A DNA stretch of 64,000 nucleotides. It comes from Platynereis dumerilii. Taxonomy: Eukaryota; Annelida; Polychaeta; Phyllodocida; Nereididae. Under the pieces are notes generated by a model that worked only from the letters and a program-made list of their open reading frames with translations, was not told where the DNA came from and made no database searches. This document shows positions 24,380 through 34,952 of this stretch, in pieces. Every line of letters starts with the position of its first letter. Position 1 is the stretch's first letter. The stretch covers positions 39,566,537-39,630,536 of the forward strand of contig JAPTHN010000012.1 of assembly GCA_026936325.1 (NCBI GenBank), in the 5' to 3' direction. Both the position numbers and the translations under genes were made by a program.

Positions 24380-25515
24380 TGCAGACAGTAGGAGAAGAGT
24401 GTATTGTATGAATTAATGATGCAATTTACTTCCAACTACTTGACAGGAAAAGGAATTCAACGGAAGTAAAAGGACTATTTAGATATGAAGTTGTTGTGCA
24501 GACAGCTTGGGAATTGCATATTGTGTGAATTAATGATACAGTATGCTACAGACAACTACAACTTGACAAGTTCATTATTGTGATTGCTCTGCCCCATTTA
24601 GGCGTTTCCTGCTTTAGAATATCATATCAAAACGTCTGCAAACTCAGGTTTCTTAGACATAGACCTGTGTATATAGTCACTTGGAACAGTGTGTCCGGAA
24701 CAGTAGAAAAAATTGTTGCTATTTCTTGCGTTAGGCCAAACCCTAGAAACAAATATATTCCAAAAAAACACACAATATAAACGCAACATTGCTAAGTAGT
24801 GGAGGGGTCATCTGTTGCGATGTATGAATATGTGGGAGAAACTATTTTCCACAATGTAAGCACAATGTTGAGATGTATTTTACACCAACATTGCAGCAAA
24901 GAAATGGCCATTGGGATGTCAAAGTCAGTGGGTATGATCATTTCGCTAATTTGGGATTTTATAAGTAATTGGTTTCATGAAAACACATTGTTCACTTTTA
25001 CCATCAGCTCTTTTGCTCCAAGAACAATAATATTTCCCCGCGATCATTTCGACTCAATTTGACATCAGGGGGAAGTTGGCTAATGTCCCAGATTTCATCC
25101 TGACATCAGCCAACTAAGTTGGCACCGCGACCCTTCCACCACAGGACTTAGTTCTCACGAGAGTGGTTAAGTGACGGCGAAGTTGTAGAGGTGCCAGGAA
25201 CTCAAGTTTCGCCCACTTTCTGCGTTTCAAGCCATTTTTGGACAATTATATAATCAATAAGAGGTTATAAATCGTCGTTGATGGTTCCTATTACGACGAG
25301 GCTCTCGTTTTCTACGCCGAATGGCTCGTAATTTCTGACGAGGCAAGAAGAGACTTGTGTCGGCGAGTTGTGAGGAGCCTCGGTGCAGTTCCATTGCTTC
25401 AATGTTAAACTAGATTCGCCCAAGGAGTCTCTTTCTTCGCCCAATCTGCCTCTAACTTCGCACTAGCATCCTCTTACTTCGCCCTAATCTTCAATTACGC
25501 ACAAGCAAATACCTT

Positions 25516-25773
25516 TTACGGTGAAGTAAGTAGCTGTTTCGGCGTTTCAACAGCTTGTTTGCGTCGGCGAGTTGTTCTCTTTTTTCGCCGAAGTTCCATT
25601 GACTCAATGATAAGTAGCCTCGCCCAAGCACTCTCTAGATTCGCCCAATCTGCCTCTAACTTCACCCAAGCTGTCTCTACCTTCGCCCAATCATTTTGGG
25701 GGTCTTTCTGGTCTTTTGCATCGTGACTTCTTCCTTCGTAAAGATTCAACCGGTTGAATCTTTCGTGAAGCAA
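25516..25773 (-). CDS. Small ORF with Trp-rich heptad repeats
   Basis: An 85-codon minus-strand ORF. Residues about 29-55 are four seven-residue units, (D/A)W(A/V)(K/N/R)(V/L)E(T/A/S) in pattern: DWAKVET, AWVKLEA, DWANLES, AWARLLI. A basic stretch RRKKRTTRRRKQ follows. The shape is that of a short amphipathic helix or coiled coil with a basic tail. Residues KLEADWAKKETPWANL can also be read on the minus strand in the related unit near 25400-25480, with stops around them. It could be the remains of a protein carried by the insertion or simply the translation of a 21-base repeat. No family is recognised. Confidence 0.3.
   Translation of the reverse strand: MLHERFNRLNLYEGRSHDAKDQKDPQNDWAKVETAWVKLEADWANLESAWARLLIIESMELRRKKRTTRRRKQAVETPKQLLTSP
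25740..25763. repeat. Perfect 24-bp palindrome
   Basis: Centred on AACCGGTT, with arms AAAGATTC / GAATCTTT. It sits inside the insertion at 25110-25960. Confidence 0.9.
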
Positions 25774-27480
25774 GTTCTTGCCTCACCATAAAGTCACATG
25801 ACTTCTAGGAACTTTTGGCGAGGAAGTTTAAGATGCGCCGTAGACGAAAATATCGTCGCCGAATTGTTGAATGTAGCTTAAGAACCTCCCACTTTCCTGG
25901 AAAAGCAAGAAGCGCCGCGACAAGAACCCTCTGTTACGTCTCCGTGTGATCTAGGCATAAGACATTAGGTGATGTCAGATTCCCACTGCATTATAACCAT
26001 GGATGAAATCCGTCACTTACGTTTTTAAAAAGTACTCTGCGATGTACATTATAATGCTCGCCTTCCATGGTTAAATCCATATTTGAGCACTATAAAAAAA
26101 TCGTGGAAGTTTCAGCAGATAATTGAGCCATTTAAGAAGTAAAAGACACAGATTACAGAAGCTTGTGTCCACTGATATCCACACATGAACATGTGATTAC
26201 TCTGTCAGATCTGAATATTTACTCTCTCAGATCTGAACATTTCAGTTTCAGTTTCAAGACTCAAAGAGATGAATCCGCAGAGAAATCAGACAGAAAGTTT
26301 TGCAGACAACAGATTGCAACACAAGCCTTGTACTTCAAATGTGCAGTGTGAAACCAGGTTCCAGTTAAGTTGTAAGTTTTGCAGTTGAAGAGTTGCAAAT
26401 TTGGAAGGTTTGAACTGCTTTTCATTTAGCACTGACAGCGACTCTGCTTCATTCACACTTCATTCAATTTTAAAAGGAACAAATACAATAATTACACCTT
26501 CCCTGCATGGTAGGAGAAACCCAGGAAAATCGGAAAGCTTTTCCTGCTCCACTTAGCATATTTATTTATCACTAATATGATAAACTCAGTGGGCATGATC
26601 AGTTTACTAACTTGGGATTTTACAAGAAACTGGTCTCACAAAAACGCAATAATATTTCCCGGCGATCATTTTAGCTCAATTTGACATCGGGGAAAGTTAG
26701 CTGATGTCCCAGATGTCATCCTGACGTCAGTGAAACATTAGATGATGTCAGATGCCCAATGGATTACAACCATTGATGAAATCCGTCACTTTCATTTTCA
26801 AAAATTTACTCTGCGAAGTACATGTAATGCTCGCATACCTTTAAAATTCATTTTTGAGCACTATAAAACATTCGCGGAAATTTCAGTAGATTATTGAGCC
26901 ATTTAAAAAGTAAAAGACACAGATAATAGAAGTTTGTGTCCACTGATATCCACATATGAACATGTGATTACTCTGTCAGATCGGAATATTTACTCTCTCA
27001 GATCTGAACATTTCACTTTCAGTTTCAAGACTCAAAGGGATAAATCTACAGAGAAATCAGACAGAAAGTGTTGTAGACAACAGATAGCAACACAAGCCTT
27101 GTACTTCAAATGTGCAGTGTGAAACCATGTTCTATTTACTTTAATGGCAGTTCCCGTTAAAACAAAGATATATATTTACCATAAAAACAACAGTATCCTG
27201 CAGTAAAATCACATATTTTTGCATTCACTACGACAGCTGCCATTAAAAAGACGTGGAAGGTTTAACAATGTGGGTTGCGAAGACTGCGGAAAACAAAAAA
27301 GTGTGACATTTCACAGAGATCTGTAGGTTTTGCCATTTAAAAAGTGTTGCTAATTTGGAAGGTTTGAATTGCTTTCCATGCAATGCTAACTGCTACTCGT
27401 GCTTGATCAAAATTTTATTCAAGGAACAAATACAGTATTTCAATCTGCCCTGCATGGTAGGAGAAACCCTAGGAAATACT

Positions 27481-28515
27481 AGAGTTTCGATCGGGACCGA
27501 TGCGAAGGGAGAGCTCTCGCATGTCGAGTGGGCGTGGTGTAGTTAGGTTGATGTCACCTTTTCGTCACTGGGAATGAGTATTAAAAGAAATAGTGTGTAT
27601 CTTTCATTAGATATATTTCAATGTAGCGAACTGTGACTGTTGCATATATGCAGCATCAGTAACAAAGCACCCGGGACTAGTTTTTGCACTGTATTTGGCA
27701 TTTTTCCGAAAGTATATATATAGAATGGTCTGCATTTGGTCAGCATTTGGTCAGCATTTGGCCTGCATGATGAGAATTTTGGTCTGCATTCTCCTAATCT
27801 CCTAGAAAAATTCTTGGTTATTTATGCTCATTACCTTTTTTTTAAACTACCACTTAAAAGACTGGATTTTATTATTTTAAGACAGGGTCTTGTAATCAAC
27901 TGTGGATTACAGAGAGTGGAAATCATTGATGATGGCTTAAATGCAATTAATAGAAACAACCTCGATTGGATGAAATTCTAGATTATACAGCCTGCAAAAC
28001 AAAATTTGTATAGCCTTCTTGAAATAAACTTTGTTGATAGGGGTATACATGGGTCTCAAAAACAGATGGGGTGTCAAATGTTGGAATTTAAAGGAAAAAT
28101 GAATGTCTCATGTCCCATTTTATCGAAGCATAAATGATAAAGAAATGTATCAAATGTTTGTCACTTTTTATTAGTCAATCTGTCAGTGTCTCTCGATTTT
28201 TAAGAGGGCCAGTGTCCCTGTGTCACTTTTTAAGAAGGGCAGTGTCCCCATGTCGATTGTTAATTGCCATTGATTATTGAACTTCCTCAACAGCAATAGG
28301 TCAGGTGTCATCTTCAAGTGAACTAATCCACTCAATTACAATTAGACAGTTATGTTTTTCCACTTTTCTGAGTTGAATAAAACAAGTTTCCATATTTTTT
28401 ATTTCGATTTCTTGTAGGCCTATATAGGCCTATAATAAAAAATTCTAATAAATTGTTGTTTTTTTGCAATCTATCATTTTGAAGAAAAATAAAGTCCTGA
28501 TATTCAGTCATAACT
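27481..28515. other. Left part of a 3.2-kb insertion in block B
   Basis: Block B breaks off near 27480 ('gagaaaccctaggaaa') and resumes near 30690 ('gatagcttttcctgctcc'). In the sister copies these are adjacent. This part holds a small direct repeat ('gcatttggtc', 27730-27765) and a loose tandem of 'ttttaagagggccagtgtcc' type at 28185-28260. No gene is recognised. Confidence 0.5.
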
Positions 28516-29924
28516 GTCCCAATGTCCCCGGGTGTTACGTCCCCATGTCCCCGGGGGTTAAGTCCCCATGTCCCCGGGGTTACCTCCCCATGTCCCCGGG
28601 GGTTACATCCCCATGTCCCCGGGGGTTACGTCCCCAAGTCCCCGGGGGTTACGCCCCAAGTCCCCGGGGATTACGTCCCCAAGTCCCCGGGGGTTACGTC
28701 CCCATGTCCCCGGGGGTTACGTCCCCATGTCCCCGGGGTTACGTCCCCATGACCCCGGGGGTTACGTCCCCATGACCCCGGGGTTACGTCCCCATGTCCC
28801 CGGGGGTTACGTCCCCATGACCCCAGGGGTTACGTCCCCATGTCCTCGAGGGTTACGTCCCCATGTCCCCGGGGGTTACGTCCCCATGTCCCCAGGGGTT
28901 ACGTCCCCGGGGGTTACGTCCCCATGTCCCGGGGGTTACGTCCCCATGTCCCCGGGGGTTACGTCCCCATGACCCCGGGGGTTACGTCCCCATGTCCCCG
29001 GGGGTTACGTCCCCATGTCCCCGGGGGTTACGTCCCCATGTCCCCGAGGGTTACGGCCCCATGTCCCGGGGGTTACGTCCCATGTCCCCGGGGTTACATC
29101 CCATGTCCCCGGGGGTTACGCCCCCATGTCCCCGGGGGTTACGTCCCCATGTCCTCGAGTGTTACATCCCCATGTCCCCGGGGGTTACGTCCCCATGTCC
29201 CCTGGGGTTACGTCCTCGGGGGTTACGTCCCCATGTCCCCTGGGGTTACGTCCCCATGTCCCCTGGGGTTACGTCCCCATGTCCCCGGGGGTTACGTCCC
29301 CATGTCCCCGGGGGTTACATCCCCATGTCCCGGGGGTTACGTCCCCATGTCCCCGGGGGTTACGTCTCCATGTCCCCGGGGATTACGTCCCATGTCCCCG
29401 GGGGTTACGTCCCCATGTCCCCGGGGGTTACGTCCCCATGTCCTCGAGTGTTACATCCCCATGTCTCCGGGGGTTACGTCCCCATGTCCCCTGGGGTTAC
29501 GTCCCCGGGGGTTACGTCCCCATGTCCCCGGGGGTTACGTCCCCATGTCCCCGGGGGTTACGTCCCCATGTCCCGGGGTTACTTCCCCATGTCCCGGGGG
29601 TTACGTCCCCATGTCCCCGGGGGTTACGTCCCCATGTCCCCGGGAGTTACGTCCCCATGTCCCCGGGGGTTACGTCTCCATGTCCCCGGGGGTTACCTCC
29701 CCATGTCCCCGGAGGTTATGTCCCCATGTCCCCGGGGTTACGTCCCCATGTCCCCGGGGGTTACGTCCCCATGTCCCGGGGGTTACGTCCCCATGTCCCT
29801 GGGGGTTACGTCTCCATGTCCCCGGGGATTACGTCCCCATGTCCCCGGAGGTTACGTCCCCGGAGGATACGTCCCCATGTCCCCGGGGGTTACGTCCCCA
29901 TGTCCCAGGGGGTTACGTCCCCAT
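28516..29924. repeat. CCCCGGGG minisatellite, ~23-bp unit
   Basis: About 60 units built from GTCCCCATG, a TCCCCGGGGG core and GTTAC. Single-base length changes in the G run (4 or 5 G) and dropped CATGTCC blocks shift the frame often, so all three plus-strand frames stay open for hundreds of codons (Pro/Gly/His/Val repeats). These ORFs are a consequence of the repeat; there is no splice or start context. Confidence 0.95.
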
Positions 29925-30119
29925 GTCCCCGGGGGTATGTCCCCGGGGGTATGTCCCCGGGGGTATGTCCCCGGGGGTATGTCCCCGGGGGTATGTCCCC
30001 GGGGGTATGTCCCCGGGGGTATGTCCCCGGGGGTATTCCCCGGGGGTATGTCCCCGGGGGTATGTCCCCGGGGGTATGTCCCCGGGGTATGTCCCCGGGG
30101 GTATGTCCCCGGGGGTATG
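29925..30119. repeat. Shorter 14-bp derivative of the same minisatellite
   Basis: The unit changes abruptly to GTCCCCGGGGGTAT, repeated about 13 times and nearly without variation, then returns to one long unit. The homogeneity suggests a recent expansion from the edge of the older array. Confidence 0.9.
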
Positions 30120-30345
30120 TCACCATGTCCCCAGGGGTAAATGGTCGCCCCCTCCTTAGTATATATTAAATGGTCGCCCCTTATCCTATCTATCTATCTA
30201 TGTATCTATCTATGTATCTATGTATCTATCTATCTTGTTATCTTAGCACCTTAGTAGATATTAAATGGTTGCCCCCTTATTCTTAGGAGATATTAAATGG
30301 TCGCCCCATTAAATGGTCGCCCCCTTATCTATCTATCTGGCAAAA
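30120..30345. repeat. Mixed TATC and AAATGGTCGCCCC repeats
   Basis: Four to five copies of 'attaaatggtcgcccc' alternate with (TATC/TATG) runs (30187-30237, 30328-30338). Confidence 0.8.
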
Positions 30346-30689
30346 CAACATACACATAGAACTCGCATGTGTTCTGCTTGCGACACAAATTCTAGTTTAG
30401 TTTTCAATGTGCAGTCCCCCCCCCCCCTGTCCTAAGCCCACTCTGCCCATTATTTGCAATGTCGGAGAAACTTTTCTTGGACAAGAGGAGTGACCATTGG
30501 TCAGGCTGTCATTGCACATGCCACATTAACAACAACCACTTACAAATGCAACCATTGGTTAGGCAAGATCCTTGTGCCTAAATTGACAGCAGTTCAATAA
30601 TCCAAATAGGCATGTAGTGGGTGTTTACTTGACTAGAAAACAACCTGTCAATTTCAGCTGCAATCATTAGGGGAAAGCTATCGCTCTCC

Positions 30690-31390
30690 CAATGATAGCT
30701 TTTCCTGCTCCAATTAGCATAACTATTTATCACTAATGTTTCACTAGATTTCTGAATTTAATGAAAAAAAATTCATAAATCATGTCACTTAATTCAACAC
30801 CAAGAGTTAGTTTTCTCAGAAATGTGGGTTTTAGTAACAGGAATAACAATGCCAGCTGCTAATTGGCTTCTCTCCTTTGTATGCTTTCCATTATTAAATT
30901 TACACAAGTGATTCTGACAAAAAACCCTTCCCTATTGTCTGCATCTAATTGAACAGAAGGGGAGATTCCTTCATAATTTTACTTTAGAGCTTTTATTGAA
31001 AGGCTTGTTTCATTGGCCTCACAATTCAATTTTCAATGAAGCATTCCAATGTATCATTTTAGAAAAATGTTTTTTTAATCCATATTAAGTCTATGTAAAG
31101 TAGGTAATAAAATCATGGTATTTTGAGGAAAGACTTGTTTTCTGAAAATAAATAGAGATTTGGATGTCACTAAATCTCAGCTTACATCTTAAATGAGCCA
31201 TTTAGAGAACATCTGAGCCAGGTTTTAGTTTTAAGGTCCTAAAAGAACCATTTCAAATGTAAATTACAGTCAAATATAAAATTATTGGCCTGCAGTGAAA
31301 ATGTAAGAAATTAAAGTCAACGGTGAAACAATAGGCATGCATATTTGACAGTTATCTTGTTTCATTGATCTTTATTGGAGTGTAGTGATG
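30690..31390 (+). repeat. Segmental duplicate block B, right part
   Basis: Matches both tandem units of block A (7715-8230 and 8395-8900), including 'ccagctgctaattggcttc', 'gtctgcatctaatt' and 'aatctcagcttacat'. Confidence 0.8.
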
Positions 31391-32107
31391 ACATAAAAGT
31401 GCACTGCAGTACCACTCCAAAGCTAGTTCTAGTCATGTACCAGCAGAACCACCAATCTCATTTTGTTGATTTTACGGACTGTACAAACAATGCTGCATTT
31501 CAGACAGACCGGACACACATGTAGGTTTCTCTCTGAGGCAACTAATAGCCTTTTGTTCTGACAAACCACATATTCAGGAAACTGATTATATGACCAACGC
31601 ATGTTACTCAAAAGATATATACTATGAGCCACAAAATGGCCACACACACTATGGGCTATTAAATACACACTAACAGGCAACTTTTGTAGAATAGCAAAAA
31701 TTATTTATTATTCAGAGTACTTTCCTGTTAACCACAGTTCAGATGCTAATGAGTATGGAGCATGAACCACTCAAGATTGAAGAGATGCAGCATGTGTTGT
31801 TCAGAAAGGAGTTCAGCTCAGGTTTTCTAAATAATAGCCTTGTGTGGTACTATACCAAATTCTGAGTGAAAGTCATTGTACGACTAATAAAATTCCACAT
31901 TCATACTGATTTTAGTTTTGTGTATGTATCATCACAAAACATGGATGACAATCTTGCAGTCTCCAAATACATCACTCAAGATGGGCTTTACAAAATGCTG
32001 AATGGAGTTACATTTTTCTATAGTCTGTACATAGTGTGACTATGTATACAATTGTAGATCATTCAGCCCAAACTAGCCTACACAAAACTTGCTTTAAGAG
32101 GGCTGTA
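31391..32107. other. Unique spacer between blocks B and D
   Basis: One 83-codon minus-strand ORF (31429-31680) is Cys-rich and hydrophobic but unrecognised and lacks supporting signals. Confidence 0.4.
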
Positions 32108-32861
32108 TTAACCATGCCCAGCTGCATAGTGCCTTGTTAATGAAAGATCATCTCCGTCCAAACTTTCCTCACCATCCACATGCAGACCACATCTCTCTCC
32201 TTTTGACCTTCAAACTCATCTTGTAGCGACCAATTGGACAAGTCAGTATGCATACAAAGTTAAAACATAATCAAAAACAAATTCCCTTACAATTGTGAAG
32301 AGCCGTGCAAGATCTTTTATAAACATTATTAAACACACATCAGGGGGCATGTCAGAAAACTGCTCGAAAAGAGACAGATCTATCTGGACAAATTGAAGAC
32401 ATCACAATTCACGCCTATCTATACCATACCTCCTTTGCTCAGATAATCTCGATCGGGCCTTTTCCCAGCCTCAATATGCTGACCACATCTCTGACCTTGT
32501 GACCTTCAAACTCATCTTGTTACACTGACAGGAAATTACTCTTGACACTTTCGCTCTTGATAGTTTTCGCACAGGTTTCAATCTCCCCACAAATTCCGAC
32601 ACAGTAGGGAACATTTAAGCAACGATTGTAGTATTCAGACTTTGTGATAGACAAAATTGCTTTGCAATTGTCGAGAACAAAAGTGTAATGGCGAGATTTT
32701 GGCTCACTGTAATGAAAAATTGCAAAAGAAACCTCTTTTCGAAGAGTGTCATTGTGGAATTGGTGGTTGAGATAAGAATGATAGAACGATAGCTACTTTG
32801 TCATACACAGTAGAAGCTGTTCGTGTCTCCAAGGCAATGTAGTCCACCACTGCTATTGGTT

Positions 32862-33170
32862 TTAAAGAGGAGGACTTGCATATCTTTTTCCAAATTTTTT
32901 AAGAATGATTTCAAAGAAATATGTAATGAATGAATTAATATTCTCGAAAGAAAGTATAACAGTTATTTTCTCTTTACATGTATATGAAAACTGGAGCGAT
33001 CCTTCCATCTTATTCCAAACATGAAATACCTGTATCTTGTGATCACATGCTGTCAGTGTTGAATTGTAGTTTTTTTCCTGAAGTTCAGCGTATATATCTG
33101 ATATACAAGTCTGGCAATAATGATGTAAAGAAACACTTTGAATCCTTGAAAATACCTTGAAAATTTCCAT
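32862..33170 (-). CDS. Possible coding remnant, 102 codons
   Basis: An open minus-strand frame with SVSLHHYCQTCISDIYAEL and NYNSTLTACDHKIQ. A possible donor (ATACAG|GTATTT) follows the latter. In block C the same stretch carries stops, including one just after the ISDI position. The D copy being open while C is broken could mean it was once coding, or could be chance. No family is recognised. Confidence 0.2.
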   Translation of the reverse strand: MEIFKVFSRIQSVSLHHYCQTCISDIYAELQEKNYNSTLTACDHKIQVFHVWNKMEGSLQFSYTCKEKITVILSFENINSFITYFFEIILKKFGKRYASPPL

Positions 33171-33559
33171 AAAACTTCTTCACAAAGATGCATTCTCAAC
33201 TTGAAAGTAAGATTATATATCTGTAGATTTCGTGGAAATGCACCATGTCTAAAATGCTTGTTCAAATTCATTTCTTGGGTTGCAGAGTATTTGATAAATA
33301 TTGACCTTAATTTAAAGGAGATATCACTGATCAGGGCCTATAACAAATTGAGATGTGGTTCAGAAGTCAAGCAAAAATACTGTATTTTGGATTCAGCATC
33401 AAAAACAATTTGAAAACACAGATAAATCTGTGATTATTTTACGAATTTATTAATAAATTGAAAACAAAAAAATGATCCCCCCAGGTGCCCCCCAAGGTGC
33501 CCCATGCCCCACCATATGAACTTCTTGACTATAGCTAAAATATATATTTAGTATCATAA

Positions 33560-33761
33560 GGCCACACATAATTGATTCTTAGCTTCGCGGACCCCCCGAC
33601 ACAATAGATTTCCTGCTGATGGAAAAAAAAAAGAAAAAAAAATTTTTTTTTTAGACATTGTAAGAAAAATTTTTTTCACCTTATTCTTTTGTCCTGCCGA
33701 CCGACCTTAGAAAAAGTGCTTTGAGAGGATCCGAGAAGCTAAAGATCAATTATGTGTGGCC
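33560..33761. mobile_element. Harbinger-like MITE, 202 bp, copy 2
   Basis: Same place in block D as copy 1 in block C, with the same length, TAA flanks (33557-33559, 33762-33764) and TIRs. Confidence 0.85.
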
Positions 33762-34125
33762 TAATAGTGGGTACCCCAGAGAACTGCGTGTCCCCCAGGT
33801 GCTCCCCCCCCCTCCCCGCTTGAGACCAGCTCATTATGCCACTGCATGTATAGCAAAGGGCCCATCGACTTATTTTACCAAGTGGCCCTAATTGTCACCA
33901 GTTCGGCCCTGGTTGGTATTCATCTCAAGCCGGAATGTCAATGATGCAAAATATTTGTATTTATTTAAATACCACTATTACCTGCAAATATAAATATGTC
34001 TTGCACCACACAATGTATTTCTGATAAGTATATATTTGGAAATACCCCATAATGTTTACAATACCACATGAAAAAGCAGTGGATATATCCCATGTGGTAT
34101 TTATACAATAACATTTTTTTGGAGG

Positions 34126-34253
34126 GCATTATGGCGTATTAATCAGTTATGGCCAGAGGGCAGAAATCATTAACTTAATGCCCGAGCCGCCAGGCGAGGG
34201 CATTAAATGATTTCTGCCCGAGGGCCATAACTGATTAATACGCCATAATGACC
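34126..34253. repeat. Foldback hairpin at left end of the insertion
   Basis: Arms of about 55 bases begin CATTATGGCGTATTAATCAG and are separated by a short GC-rich centre (gccgccaggcg). Pairing is nearly complete. Confidence 0.85.
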
Positions 34254-34888
34254 GACAAATAAAATGTTATTATCATTATTATATACTATAAAAAAAGTTC
34301 AAAATTCCCAAATTTCATATAATATTCTGAACTTATCTTCCATCATGGTTTGCCTTCTATACTATTATTAACTGCGGCATAAAGGTTTAAAGACAAGACC
34401 TGGTTGTTTGAAGAAAAAAAACCCCCCAAAAAAAACAATGTAGGCCTAGGCATATGGTACCATTAACCATTGATGACATCTAGATTCGCTAGGACAGCTT
34501 ATTTTTCAATTCAAAAACCACCTTACATGCAGAGCCTGACAGGTCTCAGATTAGATGCAGCACTGAAATTTTGAGAATTAGTGCCACGCATAATGCACCA
34601 AAGCATGTGTGTAATAACTGATCCTTTCCATCCCCTGGCCTGGGCTGTTAAAACAGGCCGTGGTGAATTCTGTTTTCTCCCGAAAATCAGTGAAAATCGC
34701 CGATTTGGCAGTATAAATAATCGTCCTGTGAGTGTCACACATCTGTGAGCAGTAGAATTTTAATTGATATTTGTTCCTAACTGAGATAAGAAAGTTTAAA
34801 TCACATCGATCATGCAGCGAAGATCCTGCTGTCAGAAGACTCAGAACTGGATCAAAAGTGGAGTGACGTCTCCTCCCTACTGTTTCTA

Positions 34889-34917
34889 TGACGTCATGTT
34901 AGATGACGTCACGATGC
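34889..34917. promoter_or_regulatory. Two TGACGTCA (CRE/ATF-type) palindromes
   Basis: TGACGTCA occurs twice within 29 bases, with further TGACGTC(A) at 37809 and at about 40781-40787. The octamer is the classic CREB/ATF site. No promoter is otherwise visible, so function is open. Confidence 0.25.
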
Positions 34918-34952
34918 AATAGTTCACAAGAGGGCACCACTTGCCTATGTGT

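Larger units (their letters stand above)
25110..25960. mobile_element. GC-richer insertion of unknown type
   Basis: Interrupts block B between 'cctgacatcag' and 'gacattaggtg', which are nearly adjacent in block A and at about 26730. The base composition and CG frequency are clearly higher than the surroundings. An internal duplication of about 220 bp is visible (25355-25470 against 25548-25680): both copies carry 'gtcggcgagttgt', 'gttccattg' and several 'ttcgcccaa' units. I could not define TIRs or a target duplication, so its mode of entry is unknown. Confidence 0.6.
24380..27480 (+). repeat. Segmental duplicate block B, left part
   Basis: Paralogue of block A. An internal direct duplication repeats the sequence around 25961-26470 at 26750-27130. 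Both copies hold a 62-codon ORF starting MCPLIS (26163-26351, 26934-27122) that also exists, out of frame, in block A, so I read it as chance. A GC-richer insertion occupies 25110-25960. Confidence 0.8.
32108..34046 (+). repeat. Segmental duplicate block D, left part
   Basis: Paralogue of 18232-20871. It is interrupted after AATACC (34041-34046) by a 7-kb insertion and resumes at 41100. Confidence 0.8.

Noticed and set aside
26163-27122. Paired 62-codon ORFs starting MCPLIS as a small gene family
   Set aside because: They are the same repeat duplicated; in block A the frame is not kept.
28464-30169. ORFs of 384-439 codons on the plus strand (Pro/Gly-rich)
   Set aside because: They are translations of a minisatellite, open in all three frames at once, with no start context, splice sites or non-repeat domain.
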